NCBI GenBank assembly: GCA_016215705.1
Contig: JACRIR010000021.1
Span: 1 to 8,663, forward strand
Length of the DNA: 8,663 nt
From: Candidatus Poribacteria bacterium
GTDB lineage: Bacteria > Abyssobacteria > SURF-5
Direction: 5' to 3'
The notes under the pieces were generated by a model. The model saw nothing but the letters and a program-made list of their open reading frames with translations. It ran no database searches and had not been told where the DNA came from. Shown here one piece after another: positions 1-5,618 of this stretch. The position numbers and the translations under genes are program-made. The first letter of the stretch is position 1; every line of letters starts with the position of its first letter.

Positions 1-97
1 AATTATGCGAATTACACGAATGAACTCCTTCTTTTTGTCATTCGCGCTAAAGCTCGAATCCGTTTAATAACAATGAGTTATGCCCTCATGTTCATGA

Positions 98-177
98 AAA
101 TCACGACGGAAATTAAAGAAAATGCAATGAAGTAGTACGGATTTTGGGAAGAAGAAGAGGAAATCACGACAGAGATT
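98..177. repeat. Imperfect direct repeat pair (17 bases, two copies)
   Basis: AAATCACGACGGAAATT at 98-114 and AAATCACGACAGAGATT at 161-177 match at 15 of 17 positions, with start points 63 bases apart. They lie upstream of the promoter at 253-261. They could be a pair of regulator sites or the remnant of a dispersed repeat; nothing in the sequence decides between these. Confidence 0.35.
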
Positions 178-252
178 CACTGCTGTCCAAAATAGAGAAG
201 CCTGAACCCGAGGGGGCAGAGAAAAACGGCCGCATTCTCGTGTGAAAAGGTA

Positions 253-261
253 TGGTATAAT
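253..261 (+). promoter_or_regulatory. Extended -10 promoter for the glycosyltransferase
   Basis: TGGTATAAT is a perfect extended -10 element (TGn plus TATAAT at 256-261). The -35 region about 17 bases upstream (CATTCT) is poor, as is common for extended -10 promoters. Transcription would start near 268, which bears on the choice of start codon for the gene that follows. Confidence 0.55.
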
Positions 262-315
262 AAAAGTCATTTGGGGCAGCGACTGAACCGAAATGAATTG
301 GAAGGGCACGTCATC

Positions 316-1863
316 TTGACAGAAGAACGAGGCGGCGGTGCGCCGGCGACATTTTTCCCTCTCTTGAGTCAACTGAGGGAAGAAGCCGGGAACGAGGATA
401 GATCACATTTATGCTCGTTTCTTGCGATATTTCTGCTAGCGATTGGAGTCCGACTCTATTTCTTGTCAGAACCGATTCTTTTCGATGAGGCTTTCACGTT
501 CATGACTTATGCGTCGAAGCCTTTCTACGTTGGGCTATCGACTTACAGTTCGACGAACAACCATCTTCTCAACACATTTCTGGTTCATATCGCATATTTA
601 TTGTTTGGCAATGAACCGTGGGCATTGCGTCTGCCTGCGTTGTTTGCAGGCATCCTTCTGGTTCCGACAGCCTATGTTGTAACCCGCATTTTTTTCAATA
701 AGGATGCGGCGCTGCTGGCCGCCGGCATTATTGCCTGCTCTTCGCCGCTCATACGGTATTCGATACTCGCCCGCGGATACAGTTTGATGTTCTTGATTTT
801 TCTTCTTCTTCTTGGTCTCGCGGCATATCTGCGGCAGAGCAGCAACTCGAGCGCGTGGCTCCTTTTCGGCACAGTGGCCGCTCTGGGTTTCTATGCCATG
901 CCCATCATGATTTATCCATTCGGGATAGTCGTAGTGTGGCTTCTTCTCTCAATCGCATTTCAAGAGACGAGCACTGCCCGCGGCATCTTACTGAAACAAC
1001 TATTCAAAGCGCTGCTTATCGCAGGCCTTCTCGCTCTCGCGTTGTATTCTCCCATTATCATTATGACAGGTCTGAAGCCGATCATGTCTCAGGGTCATCT
1101 GAAGCCGGAGCCTTGGCGCGAGTATGTTTCAACTCTTTATCCGTTCCTTCGCATTTGCTGGGGCGACTGGAACAAGGATATGCCGGTTGCAGTCAGTTAT
1201 CTACTGGCAATCGGATTTCCGGTCTCTCTGGTCTTCCACAAACGAATCTCACGCTATCGGATTCCCGTGGTCCTTGCCGCATGCATTTGGCTAATTCCGA
1301 TGATATTCATATACCGGGTTCTGCTGATCGACAGGGTCTGGCTGTTCCTGCTGCCTCTGTACGTAGCGTCAGCGTCATCCGGCTTGAGCTATATAGTGGA
1401 GCCGGTCAAGGCAAAGCTGGGCAATTACAGGTCCATTGCAGTCCCGGTTGCGGCAATTGCTTTGTCGCTTTGGATGGGATGGAACGTGCTTCATACGGAG
1501 TATATTTACGATCCGACCGGAACGTTGAGAGACGCAGAAGAGATTACGGTTTTCCTGAAGGAGTATCTTAGGCCCGGCGACAGGGTCATTGTGCCCGCTG
1601 CCAGTACGGTGTTGCGATACTATTTCATCTTGTATGGCGTTCCTGTCGGCTACCTGAGTTCAGACGTAATTGAGGGTGAGCGGATTCTCGTAGTTGAAAA
1701 TGAGGCGCGTCAAAGAGTGGAGGTGTTTGTCGCTCAACAGGGGATAACGCTGCGGGAAAGATATCACAATGCTTTCCCGAATTATGGCGCGCCGAAGCCG
1801 GTTAAGAAATACAAGTTTGCGACTATCTATGAAATTCACAGGAAGAGCCACGCGGTATATTGA
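316..1863 (+). CDS. GT39-type membrane glycosyltransferase (ArnT/PMT-like, GT-C fold)
   Basis: This is a polytopic inner-membrane protein of the PMT_2/ArnT-like GT-C superfamily. Such enzymes move a sugar from a polyprenyl-phosphate donor to lipid, glycan or protein on the periplasmic side. Numbering is from the upstream TTG at 271. The first membrane segment is at about 47-65, followed by the luminal-loop acidic pair D72-E73 in ILFDEAF, where the family keeps its catalytic Asp. Then come NNHLL (96-100) and ALRLPALFAG (118-127), both family signatures. Many hydrophobic segments run to about residue 410, followed by a soluble C-terminal tail of about 120 residues. I prefer the TTG at 316 (515 residues): GGAAGGG at 300-306 lies 9 bases before it. 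The TTG at 271 has no ribosome site and would sit only about 3 bases from the predicted transcript start. The residues between the two starts are hydrophilic and not family-like. The substrate cannot be read from the sequence, and no sugar-nucleotide genes adjoin it. Confidence 0.82.
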   Translation: MTEERGGGAPATFFPLLSQLREEAGNEDRSHLCSFLAIFLLAIGVRLYFLSEPILFDEAFTFMTYASKPFYVGLSTYSSTNNHLLNTFLVHIAYLLFGNEPWALRLPALFAGILLVPTAYVVTRIFFNKDAALLAAGIIACSSPLIRYSILARGYSLMFLIFLLLLGLAAYLRQSSNSSAWLLFGTVAALGFYAMPIMIYPFGIVVVWLLLSIAFQETSTARGILLKQLFKALLIAGLLALALYSPIIIMTGLKPIMSQGHLKPEPWREYVSTLYPFLRICWGDWNKDMPVAVSYLLAIGFPVSLVFHKRISRYRIPVVLAACIWLIPMIFIYRVLLIDRVWLFLLPLYVASASSGLSYIVEPVKAKLGNYRSIAVPVAAIALSLWMGWNVLHTEYIYDPTGTLRDAEEITVFLKEYLRPGDRVIVPAASTVLRYYFILYGVPVGYLSSDVIEGERILVVENEARQRVEVFVAQQGITLRERYHNAFPNYGAPKPVKKYKFATIYEIHRKSHAVY

Positions 1864-1876
1864 AGGTGACGGATTT

Positions 1877-1896
1877 CACGAATAATGACATTCGTG
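1877..1896. repeat. Inverted repeat CACGAAT-N6-ATTCGTG
   Basis: A perfect 7-base inverted repeat with a 6-base loop begins 14 bases after the glycosyltransferase stop codon. It is followed by a T-rich stretch (TTCGTGTCTTCTTTGTTT). It could be a weak intrinsic terminator for that gene. It also lies just upstream of the -35 box at 1913, so an operator role for the next gene is possible. The words CACGAAT and ATTCGTG also recur near the left end of the window, which fits a dispersed repeat family. Confidence 0.4.
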
Positions 1897-1912
1897 TTCG
1901 TGTCTTCTTTGT

Positions 1913-1941
1913 TTGACAAGCGGCGGGGGCGATGATATTAT
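1913..1941 (+). promoter_or_regulatory. Near-consensus sigma70 promoter for the SDR gene
   Basis: A perfect -35 box TTGACA (1913-1918) is followed after exactly 17 bases by TATTAT (1936-1941), a 5/6 match to TATAAT. TGA precedes the -10, giving an extended -10. Transcription would start near 1948, leaving a leader of about 75 bases before the ATG at 2023. This is the strongest-looking promoter in the window and suggests substantial, largely unregulated expression. Confidence 0.75.
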
Positions 1942-2022
1942 TTGGCGGCTTTTTCCGGAATGTAGCAGAATAGACTGATAGAAGCAGACACGACAAGAAG
2001 AGAAGCGGAGGGAAGGATAGCC

Positions 2023-2784
2023 ATGTCGATTGAAAGGTTTGCGTTGACCGGCAAGATTGCGATCGTGGCCGGGGCCAGCCGGGGCATCGGGAAGGCGATT
2101 GCGATCGGGTTCGCCGAGGCGGGTGCGGACGTTGCCGTTTGCAGCCGGAAGATCGAGAACGTGCAACCCGTCGCAGAGGAGATAGAAAAACTGGGAAGGC
2201 GCTCGCTTGCATTTGCGGCCGAGGTCACCCAGCGGGAAGAGATCGAGCGTTTTGTGATGGACGTCATGGCCAAGTTCGGACGGATCGATATTCTCGTCAA
2301 CAATGTGGCGCGGAGCATCATGTCGCCCGTCATGAACCTGCGCGAGGACGGGTGGGACAAGATAATCAACACCAATCTGAAGAGCTATTTTCTTTTCGCG
2401 CAGGTTGTGGGCCAAATCATGATGGGGCAGGGGAGCGGTGTCATCATCAACATTTCATCGGTTGCCGGCCAGAAAGCGGCTCCGTTGCTCGGCGCATACA
2501 GTGTAAGCAAAGCGGGCGTGGATATGCTTACGAAGGTACTGGCGAAGGAACTCGGAGGCGTCGGCATCCGAGTGAACGCGATCTCTCCGGGCATGGTGGA
2601 AACGAAGTTCAGCGAGGCGATCTGGAGCAACCCGGAGATGCATGTCGAGGTTGTTCGGGGGATTCCGATCGGGCGTCTTGCGAGAACGGACGAAATCGTG
2701 GGGATTGCGATATTTCTTGCCTCGAACGCCGCGAGTTATGTCACTGGCGCAATCATCAATGTTGACGGCGGGTCGCTGACGTAA
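2023..2784 (+). CDS. Short-chain dehydrogenase/reductase, FabG-like (classical SDR)
   Basis: A 253-residue cytosolic NAD(P)-dependent oxidoreductase of the classical SDR family, at the usual length. The Rossmann glycine motif is GASRGIG (17-23). The structural NNVA (93-96) replaces the common NNAG. The catalytic tetrad is N118, S146, Y159 and K163, with YSVSK as the YxxxK motif. PG follows in ISPGMVET, and the C-terminus VTGAIINVDGGSLT is typical of the FabG/glucose dehydrogenase group. R20 in the glycine motif and R42 after the second strand (CSRK) favour NADPH, which is a family-based inference. The start is clear: GGAGGGAAGG at 2007-2016 lies 6 bases before the ATG. The gene stands alone, between a strong promoter and a strong hairpin, so context does not give the substrate. 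It could reduce 3-oxoacyl-ACP or another keto compound; I give no gene symbol because FabG-like paralogues are many. Confidence 0.9.
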   Translation: MSIERFALTGKIAIVAGASRGIGKAIAIGFAEAGADVAVCSRKIENVQPVAEEIEKLGRRSLAFAAEVTQREEIERFVMDVMAKFGRIDILVNNVARSIMSPVMNLREDGWDKIINTNLKSYFLFAQVVGQIMMGQGSGVIINISSVAGQKAAPLLGAYSVSKAGVDMLTKVLAKELGGVGIRVNAISPGMVETKFSEAIWSNPEMHVEVVRGIPIGRLARTDEIVGIAIFLASNAASYVTGAIINVDGGSLT

Positions 2785-2787
2785 CGC

Positions 2788-2828
2788 AAAATGGGGACAG
2801 ACCCAAACGTCGGGTCAGTCCCCATTTT
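2788..2828. terminator. Bidirectional intrinsic terminator, GGGGACAGACCC-type palindrome
   Basis: The arms at 2788-2804 (AAAATGGGGACAGACCC) and 2812-2828 (GGGTCAGTCCCCATTTT) pair at 16 of 17 positions, with a single A-A mismatch and a 7-base loop. The A run on the left and T run on the right give a short U tract on either strand. It lies 3 bases after the SDR stop and 14 bases after the stop of the converging minus-strand gene, so it can end both transcripts. The same core word is familiar as a dispersed palindromic (REP-like) element in many environmental bacterial genomes, so this terminator is probably a recruited repeat copy. Confidence 0.75.
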
Positions 2829-2842
2829 CTTGCCATTCCGAA

Positions 2843-3286
2843 TTAACGGTTCTTGTGGCGTGGCCAGATGCTGATGCGTCCGATTCTGCGGAATGGACTC
2901 AGCGCCACCGCCACTGCAAACTTCATCTTCAACCACATTCGTATTCCGAAACTGCGCGGAACTGTGCGGAATCGCGAAAGGATAATTTCTCTGCATCCGG
3001 GGCACAGGAAGCCGGTCCGCAGTCCGGAAATATTTTCGACCGCCATTGCGTTATCCAATGGAAGCGGCTTGCCGCATATGGAGCATTTCAATTTCTTGCT
3101 GCATTCCGCGCACACGCGAAAGGTCTTCTTCCCGAGGGCGAGCAGGACAATCGGTTGGCGAGAGAAGTAAATCTTTCCGCATGCGCAGCAATCGAGAAGC
3201 TGTTCGCAGAACGGAGATTTTGCATCTTCGCGGTTATAGCTCTTATCCCCATTGGCCCTATTTCGGTTTGCCTCTTCCATAATCAT
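2843..3286 (-). CDS. Small four-CxxC zinc-binding protein, unknown function
   Basis: A 147-residue protein that I do not recognise by name. It has four CxxC pairs: C33-C36, C59-C62, C68-C71 and C95-C98. The spacing is nearly symmetrical (22, 5 and 23 residues between successive pairs), as expected for two tandem treble-clef or zinc-ribbon modules, each binding one metal with four Cys. C27 and C34 are extra. The C-terminal 45 residues are strongly basic with a short hydrophobic patch (MKFAVAVAL), which may bind nucleic acid. The ATG at 3286 follows the stop of the upstream gene directly (TGAATG), and AGGA lies just before it. A second ATG two codons later (3280) is an equally good start. The abutment implies translational coupling and a joint role with the 151-residue zinc-ribbon protein. 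No shadow gene explains the regular Cys spacing, so I treat it as real. Confidence 0.7.
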   Translation of the reverse strand: MIMEEANRNRANGDKSYNREDAKSPFCEQLLDCCACGKIYFSRQPIVLLALGKKTFRVCAECSKKLKCSICGKPLPLDNAMAVENISGLRTGFLCPGCREIILSRFRTVPRSFGIRMWLKMKFAVAVALSPFRRIGRISIWPRHKNR

Positions 3287-3742
3287 TCAGTCCTGTTTTT
3301 GCGGATTCTGCATCCACTTCACGGATATGGTTCCCTCATCCTGTTTGGATCTGGGTCTGTGGCCGGGTGAGTCCTTGAATATGTCGATTCTCCCCTTGAA
3401 AGCTTGTTTGAATTGTTTGGCGATGTGGATTGCCAGAAGAGAATTGACAGTTCTTATTGTCATCTTTTGGCCGCTGCTATGTATGTCGAGAATGCGCGAA
3501 GTATGGTTGCGCGCGCGTTCGATCTCCTCCTCGTGTCTGATCATTCTCAGAATCTCACCGGAACGCGAGGCTATAACCTCTCCATCGAGGTGAACTGTTC
3601 CCAAAACTACTTTGTCCCGCATTCGCTTGCACGCAGTGCACAACGTTTTCTCAAGCACCGCAACGCCGTGTCGGTCAGTCTCGGGCGTCGACCTCCATTT
3701 CCTTCCGTCAAAAACGGCATTACATTCCGAACAAACTTTCAT
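3287..3742 (-). CDS. BCAM0308/NMD3-like zinc-ribbon protein
   Basis: A 151-residue protein. The N-terminal zinc ribbon is C4-C7 plus C35-C38, with the text CSECNAVFDGRKW before the second pair and CTACKRMRDK after it. A conserved-looking body follows: GEILRMIRHEE (62-72), ARNHTSRILDI (77-87), then a T-V-x-LA-x-x-IA stretch (about 95-109) and an A-F-x-G segment. It ends with ISVKW at 139-143. This order (C..C.AVF..GRW, C.AC.R.RD, EIL..I, RI..I, a final V.W) is what I recall of the BCAM0308 family, which is related to the ribosome-export factor NMD3. That assignment is from memory. Function is unknown; a ribosome- or RNA-linked role is only suggested by the NMD3 relation. The start is well supported: GGAGG lies 7 bases before the ATG. 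Residues after about 125 are basic and less conserved-looking. Confidence 0.72.
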   Translation of the reverse strand: MKVCSECNAVFDGRKWRSTPETDRHGVAVLEKTLCTACKRMRDKVVLGTVHLDGEVIASRSGEILRMIRHEEEIERARNHTSRILDIHSSGQKMTIRTVNSLLAIHIAKQFKQAFKGRIDIFKDSPGHRPRSKQDEGTISVKWMQNPQKQD

Positions 3743-3823
3743 CGTGATCCCTCCCTCAAGAACCGGTGCGCGCGGGAACTATTAATCCCCGGGCGAATTA
3801 TTGCGGAGGCCGCAGAGGTCTCT

Positions 3824-4057
3824 TCAGCCCGTGACGATGTTTGTAGATGTCCGCATTACTCCGGGGGTTGATTGAATTTTCTCGACCACAAACTTTCCAA
3901 GTTCGTTGATATCCGGCGAATCAATAAAAGCGATAACATCTACAGGACCCGTCACGGCGTGACAAGAGTTTATGCCTTTTATTTTCGAGAGCTTCTTGCA
4001 CACATCCAGGGCTTTTCCTTGCGTGCATTCGATAAAGACATAAGCTGAGATGGCCAT
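3824..4057 (-). CDS. Stand-alone Lrp/AsnC ligand-binding (RAM) domain protein
   Basis: A 77-residue protein that is a single RAM-type alpha/beta domain with no helix-turn-helix. It starts with the strand AYVFIEC (5-11), then a helix with VCKKLSKIKGI. VTGPVDVIAFI (35-45) carries the family's GxxD ligand-loop motif (G37, D40). A second helix ELGKFVVEKIQ leads to TPGVMRTSTNIV (64-75), the typical closing strand. Known members form dimers and higher rings and bind amino acids or other small effectors. I chose the ATG at 4057 because AAGGGGG sits 6 bases ahead and homology begins there; the frame stays open upstream to 4102, but those residues (MPPERGDLSTTKGVV) do not look like the family. It heads an apparent unit with the two zinc-ribbon genes, 81 bases away. 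It may sense a metabolite and modulate a full-length Lrp; that is inference. Confidence 0.85.
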   Translation of the reverse strand: MAISAYVFIECTQGKALDVCKKLSKIKGINSCHAVTGPVDVIAFIDSPDINELGKFVVEKIQSTPGVMRTSTNIVTG

Positions 4058-4139
4058 AACAACCCCCTTTGTAGTGGACAAATCCCCTCTTTCCGGCGGC
4101 AACGAACCGCTTTACATATTCAACCTCTCGTCTTCTCAT

Positions 4140-4168
4140 ATTATAGCGGCGTATTGGGGTTTTGGAAA
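4140..4168 (-). promoter_or_regulatory. Promoter for the RAM-domain gene unit
   Basis: On the minus strand a perfect TATAAT (4145 to 4140) lies 17 bases after TTTCCA (4168 to 4163), a 4/6 match to TTGACA. The start of transcription would fall near 4133, giving a leader of about 75 bases to the ATG at 4057. It lies just beyond the 3' end of the CDF gene, where I see no terminator hairpin, so read-through from the CDF operon is also possible. Confidence 0.5.
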
Positions 4169-4187
4169 GGAGGTTTCTTGAGGTTTC

Positions 4188-5132
4188 TTAGGGATGATAA
4201 AGAAATTTTTCGTATTCGGGGCTAAGGTTGACGTGCGAAATCTGGAACTTATGGAGAAGCGGCCCACTAAGGCGATGGAAGACCTTTGCGCATTCGCTCA
4301 ATGAACAGTCGTCGCGGAACACGAGGTGGGCGGTCATCGAGTACATTTGCGAGGTTATCTCCCATATATGTATGTCGTGGACGTCCGAGACCTCCGGGGC
4401 CTCCTTTCGTATCTCATTGATGACCTCATCGATATTTACGTGTTTGGGCGCGGTTTCAAGCAGTATGTTGACCGAATCACTGAGGAGGTTCCAACTCCAC
4501 ACGAGGATCACCGCCGCAATGAGCAGGCTCAGGATGGGATCGATTATGTACCAGCCGGTAAAGTAAATTATGACTGCGCCTGCCACGATACCTACGGACG
4601 ACGCCGTGTCGCCCACCATATGCATGAAGGCGCTCCTCACATTCAGGTCCGCCTGGCCCACGCCGAGCAGAATGAAGGCACTGGCTAGATTGACGGCCAA
4701 ACCCACCACGGCCACCACAAACATGGGCAATTCCTTGATGGGGGAAGGGTGGAGGAGGCGGCCTCCGGCCTCATAGAAGATGTAGCCTGTGATGAACAGG
4801 AGCGTGAGCCCGTTCAAGAGGGCGGCGAGGACTTCGATCCGATACAGGCCGAAGCTGCGGTTCGGGCGGGTGGGCATGGTCGCGAGCTTGATGGCTATGA
4901 AGCTGACCATAAGCGCAAAGAAGTGAGTGAGCATGTGGCCGGCGTCGCTCAAGAGGGCGAGGCTGCCGGTGAAAAGGCCGCCGATTACCTCGACAGCCAT
5001 CGTCGAGCCGGTGAGCGCCATCGTCAATACCAGGCGCTTTTGCTCGACGGCCCGGTGAATATGCTTATGATTGGCTTCCTCGTGCTCGTGAAAATGGGAC
5101 AACGTCGAGAGAGGGCGATGGAAATGTATCAT
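4188..5132 (-). CDS. Cation diffusion facilitator (CDF) metal exporter, CzcD/ZitB-like
   Basis: A 314-residue inner-membrane metal/proton antiporter that exports divalent metal (Zn, Co, Cd or Fe in known members). A His-rich N-terminus (H3, H5, H13, H15, H17, H22, H24, H26) precedes six membrane segments between about 34 and 220, followed by a cytosolic C-terminal metal-sensing domain (ETAPKHVNIDEVI onward, to 314). The transport site in TM2 and TM5 normally reads HxxxD and HxxxD. Here TM5 is intact (H171-MVG-D175), but TM2 reads H66-MLT-H70, with His in place of the Asp. The D198-P199 and YRIEVLAAL signatures (97-105) are present. The ATG at 5132 has only a weak ribosome site (GAG), so translation probably couples to the ferritin gene ending 16 bases upstream. 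Being co-transcribed with a ferritin-like protein suggests a role in iron or general metal overload. Confidence 0.9.
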   Translation of the reverse strand: MIHFHRPLSTLSHFHEHEEANHKHIHRAVEQKRLVLTMALTGSTMAVEVIGGLFTGSLALLSDAGHMLTHFFALMVSFIAIKLATMPTRPNRSFGLYRIEVLAALLNGLTLLFITGYIFYEAGGRLLHPSPIKELPMFVVAVVGLAVNLASAFILLGVGQADLNVRSAFMHMVGDTASSVGIVAGAVIIYFTGWYIIDPILSLLIAAVILVWSWNLLSDSVNILLETAPKHVNIDEVINEIRKEAPEVSDVHDIHIWEITSQMYSMTAHLVFRDDCSLSECAKVFHRLSGPLLHKFQISHVNLSPEYEKFLYHP

Positions 5133-5148
5133 TCGCTCTACTCGGAGC

Positions 5149-5448
5149 CTATTTCGGAGACTCTTCTATTTCAGTTATCGGTTTGTCGGTGAACAGGTAA
5201 TCCTTCAGCTCTTTTGCAAATGCGGCGTCGTTTCGCCTCACCCATTCCATGAGCATGGCGGCGTGTTCCTTCTCCTCATCCCGATTATGTTTCAATACTT
5301 CCTTCAGTTCTTTGTTATCCGTCGCATCGATTCGCTGCTGATACCAGTCCATCGCCTCGAGTTCTTCTTTGATCGACATCCATGCGCGGTGAAGATCGAG
5401 GGTCAGCTTCGTAAGTCTTTCAGCCGACTCGTGGTATTGGCCTGCCAT
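5149..5448 (-). CDS. Encapsulated-ferritin-family (EncFtn) ferritin-like protein
   Basis: A 99-residue two-helix ferritin-like protein. Members assemble into a ring decamer and oxidise Fe(II) at a site formed between subunits. Compared from memory with Rhodospirillum rubrum EncFtn, the motif EELEAMDWYQQR supplies E28, E29, E31 and W35 (E31, E32, E34 and W38 there). HNRDEEKEHAAM supplies E59 and H62 (E62 and H65 there), so all ferroxidase-centre residues are kept. YLFTDKP (84-90) is also a family signature. I chose the ATG at 5448 because AAGGAGG lies just ahead of it; the frame extends 9 residues upstream to 5475 without support. The protein ends ITEIEESPK. The family's usual encapsulin-targeting tail (a short hydrophobic GSL-type motif) is absent, and no shell gene is in the window. 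It is first in an operon with the CDF exporter. Confidence 0.9.
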   Translation of the reverse strand: MAGQYHESAERLTKLTLDLHRAWMSIKEELEAMDWYQQRIDATDNKELKEVLKHNRDEEKEHAAMLMEWVRRNDAAFAKELKDYLFTDKPITEIEESPK

Positions 5449-5477
5449 TGATGTCCTCCTTCCGAAATTTTGCATAA

Positions 5478-5507
5478 ATCATAACACGTTCCACAAGTAC
5501 AGAGCAA
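5478..5507 (-). promoter_or_regulatory. Promoter for the ferritin-CDF operon
   Basis: On the minus strand TATGAT (5483 to 5478), preceded by TGT (an extended -10), lies 18 bases downstream of TTGCTC (5507 to 5502). Transcription would start near 5471, about 23 bases before the ATG at 5448, leaving room for the AAGGAGG site only. I see no clear Fur, MntR or Zur box, but the AT-rich stretch ATAAATCATAACACG overlaps the -10. Confidence 0.45.
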
Positions 5508-5618
5508 GAGGCGGGTCAATATGATAAAATGAATAGGATGAGCGGATATGGCAGAGGATTTTCAGCGAGGTTGCAAAGGGCAGCGCTGAGGCGTCTGGAC
5601 CGTTGAGGGGGATTGATT

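Larger units (their letters stand above)
1..270. other. Intergenic region upstream of the glycosyltransferase
   Basis: No credible gene is seen. The reading frames crossing this stretch have low-complexity, Phe/Arg/Cys-rich translations and no good ribosome site. The first 60 bases hold a GCGAATTACACGAATG motif and a nearby CATTCGCG, in the style of dispersed CACGAAT/ATTCGTG repeats; a related inverted repeat lies at 1877-1896. An imperfect direct repeat sits at 98-114 and 161-177. The 3' end carries the promoter for the downstream gene. Confidence 0.6.

Noticed and set aside
64-372. A 102-residue minus-strand frame across the upstream region
   Set aside because: Its translation is Phe/Arg/Cys-rich with no domain and no ribosome site. 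It overlaps the promoter and 5' end of the glycosyltransferase.
855-1571. A 238-residue plus-strand frame inside the glycosyltransferase gene
   Set aside because: It is a frame-shifted shadow, Arg/Ser/His-rich, while the membrane protein in the other frame is clearly real.
1876-2415. Long minus-strand frames opposite the SDR gene (also 1938-2375 and 1823-2212)
   Set aside because: They are antisense shadows of a clear SDR with all its catalytic motifs. Their translations have no family features and run through the SDR promoter.
4058-4139. Riboswitch or leader peptide in the leader of the RAM-domain gene
   Set aside because: The leader is about 75 bases, with no clear stem set or terminator. 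The 72-residue frame starting at 4139 overlaps the real gene in another frame.
4170-4189. Tandem GAGGTTTCTT x2 at the 3' end of the CDF gene
   Set aside because: A 10-base duplication with no pairing partner or T tract; too short to call a terminator or functional repeat.
4749-5192. Plus-strand 147-residue frame opposite the CDF gene
   Set aside because: Its Glu/Gly/Ala-rich translation is the complement of the CDF membrane segments; no ribosome site or family is seen.
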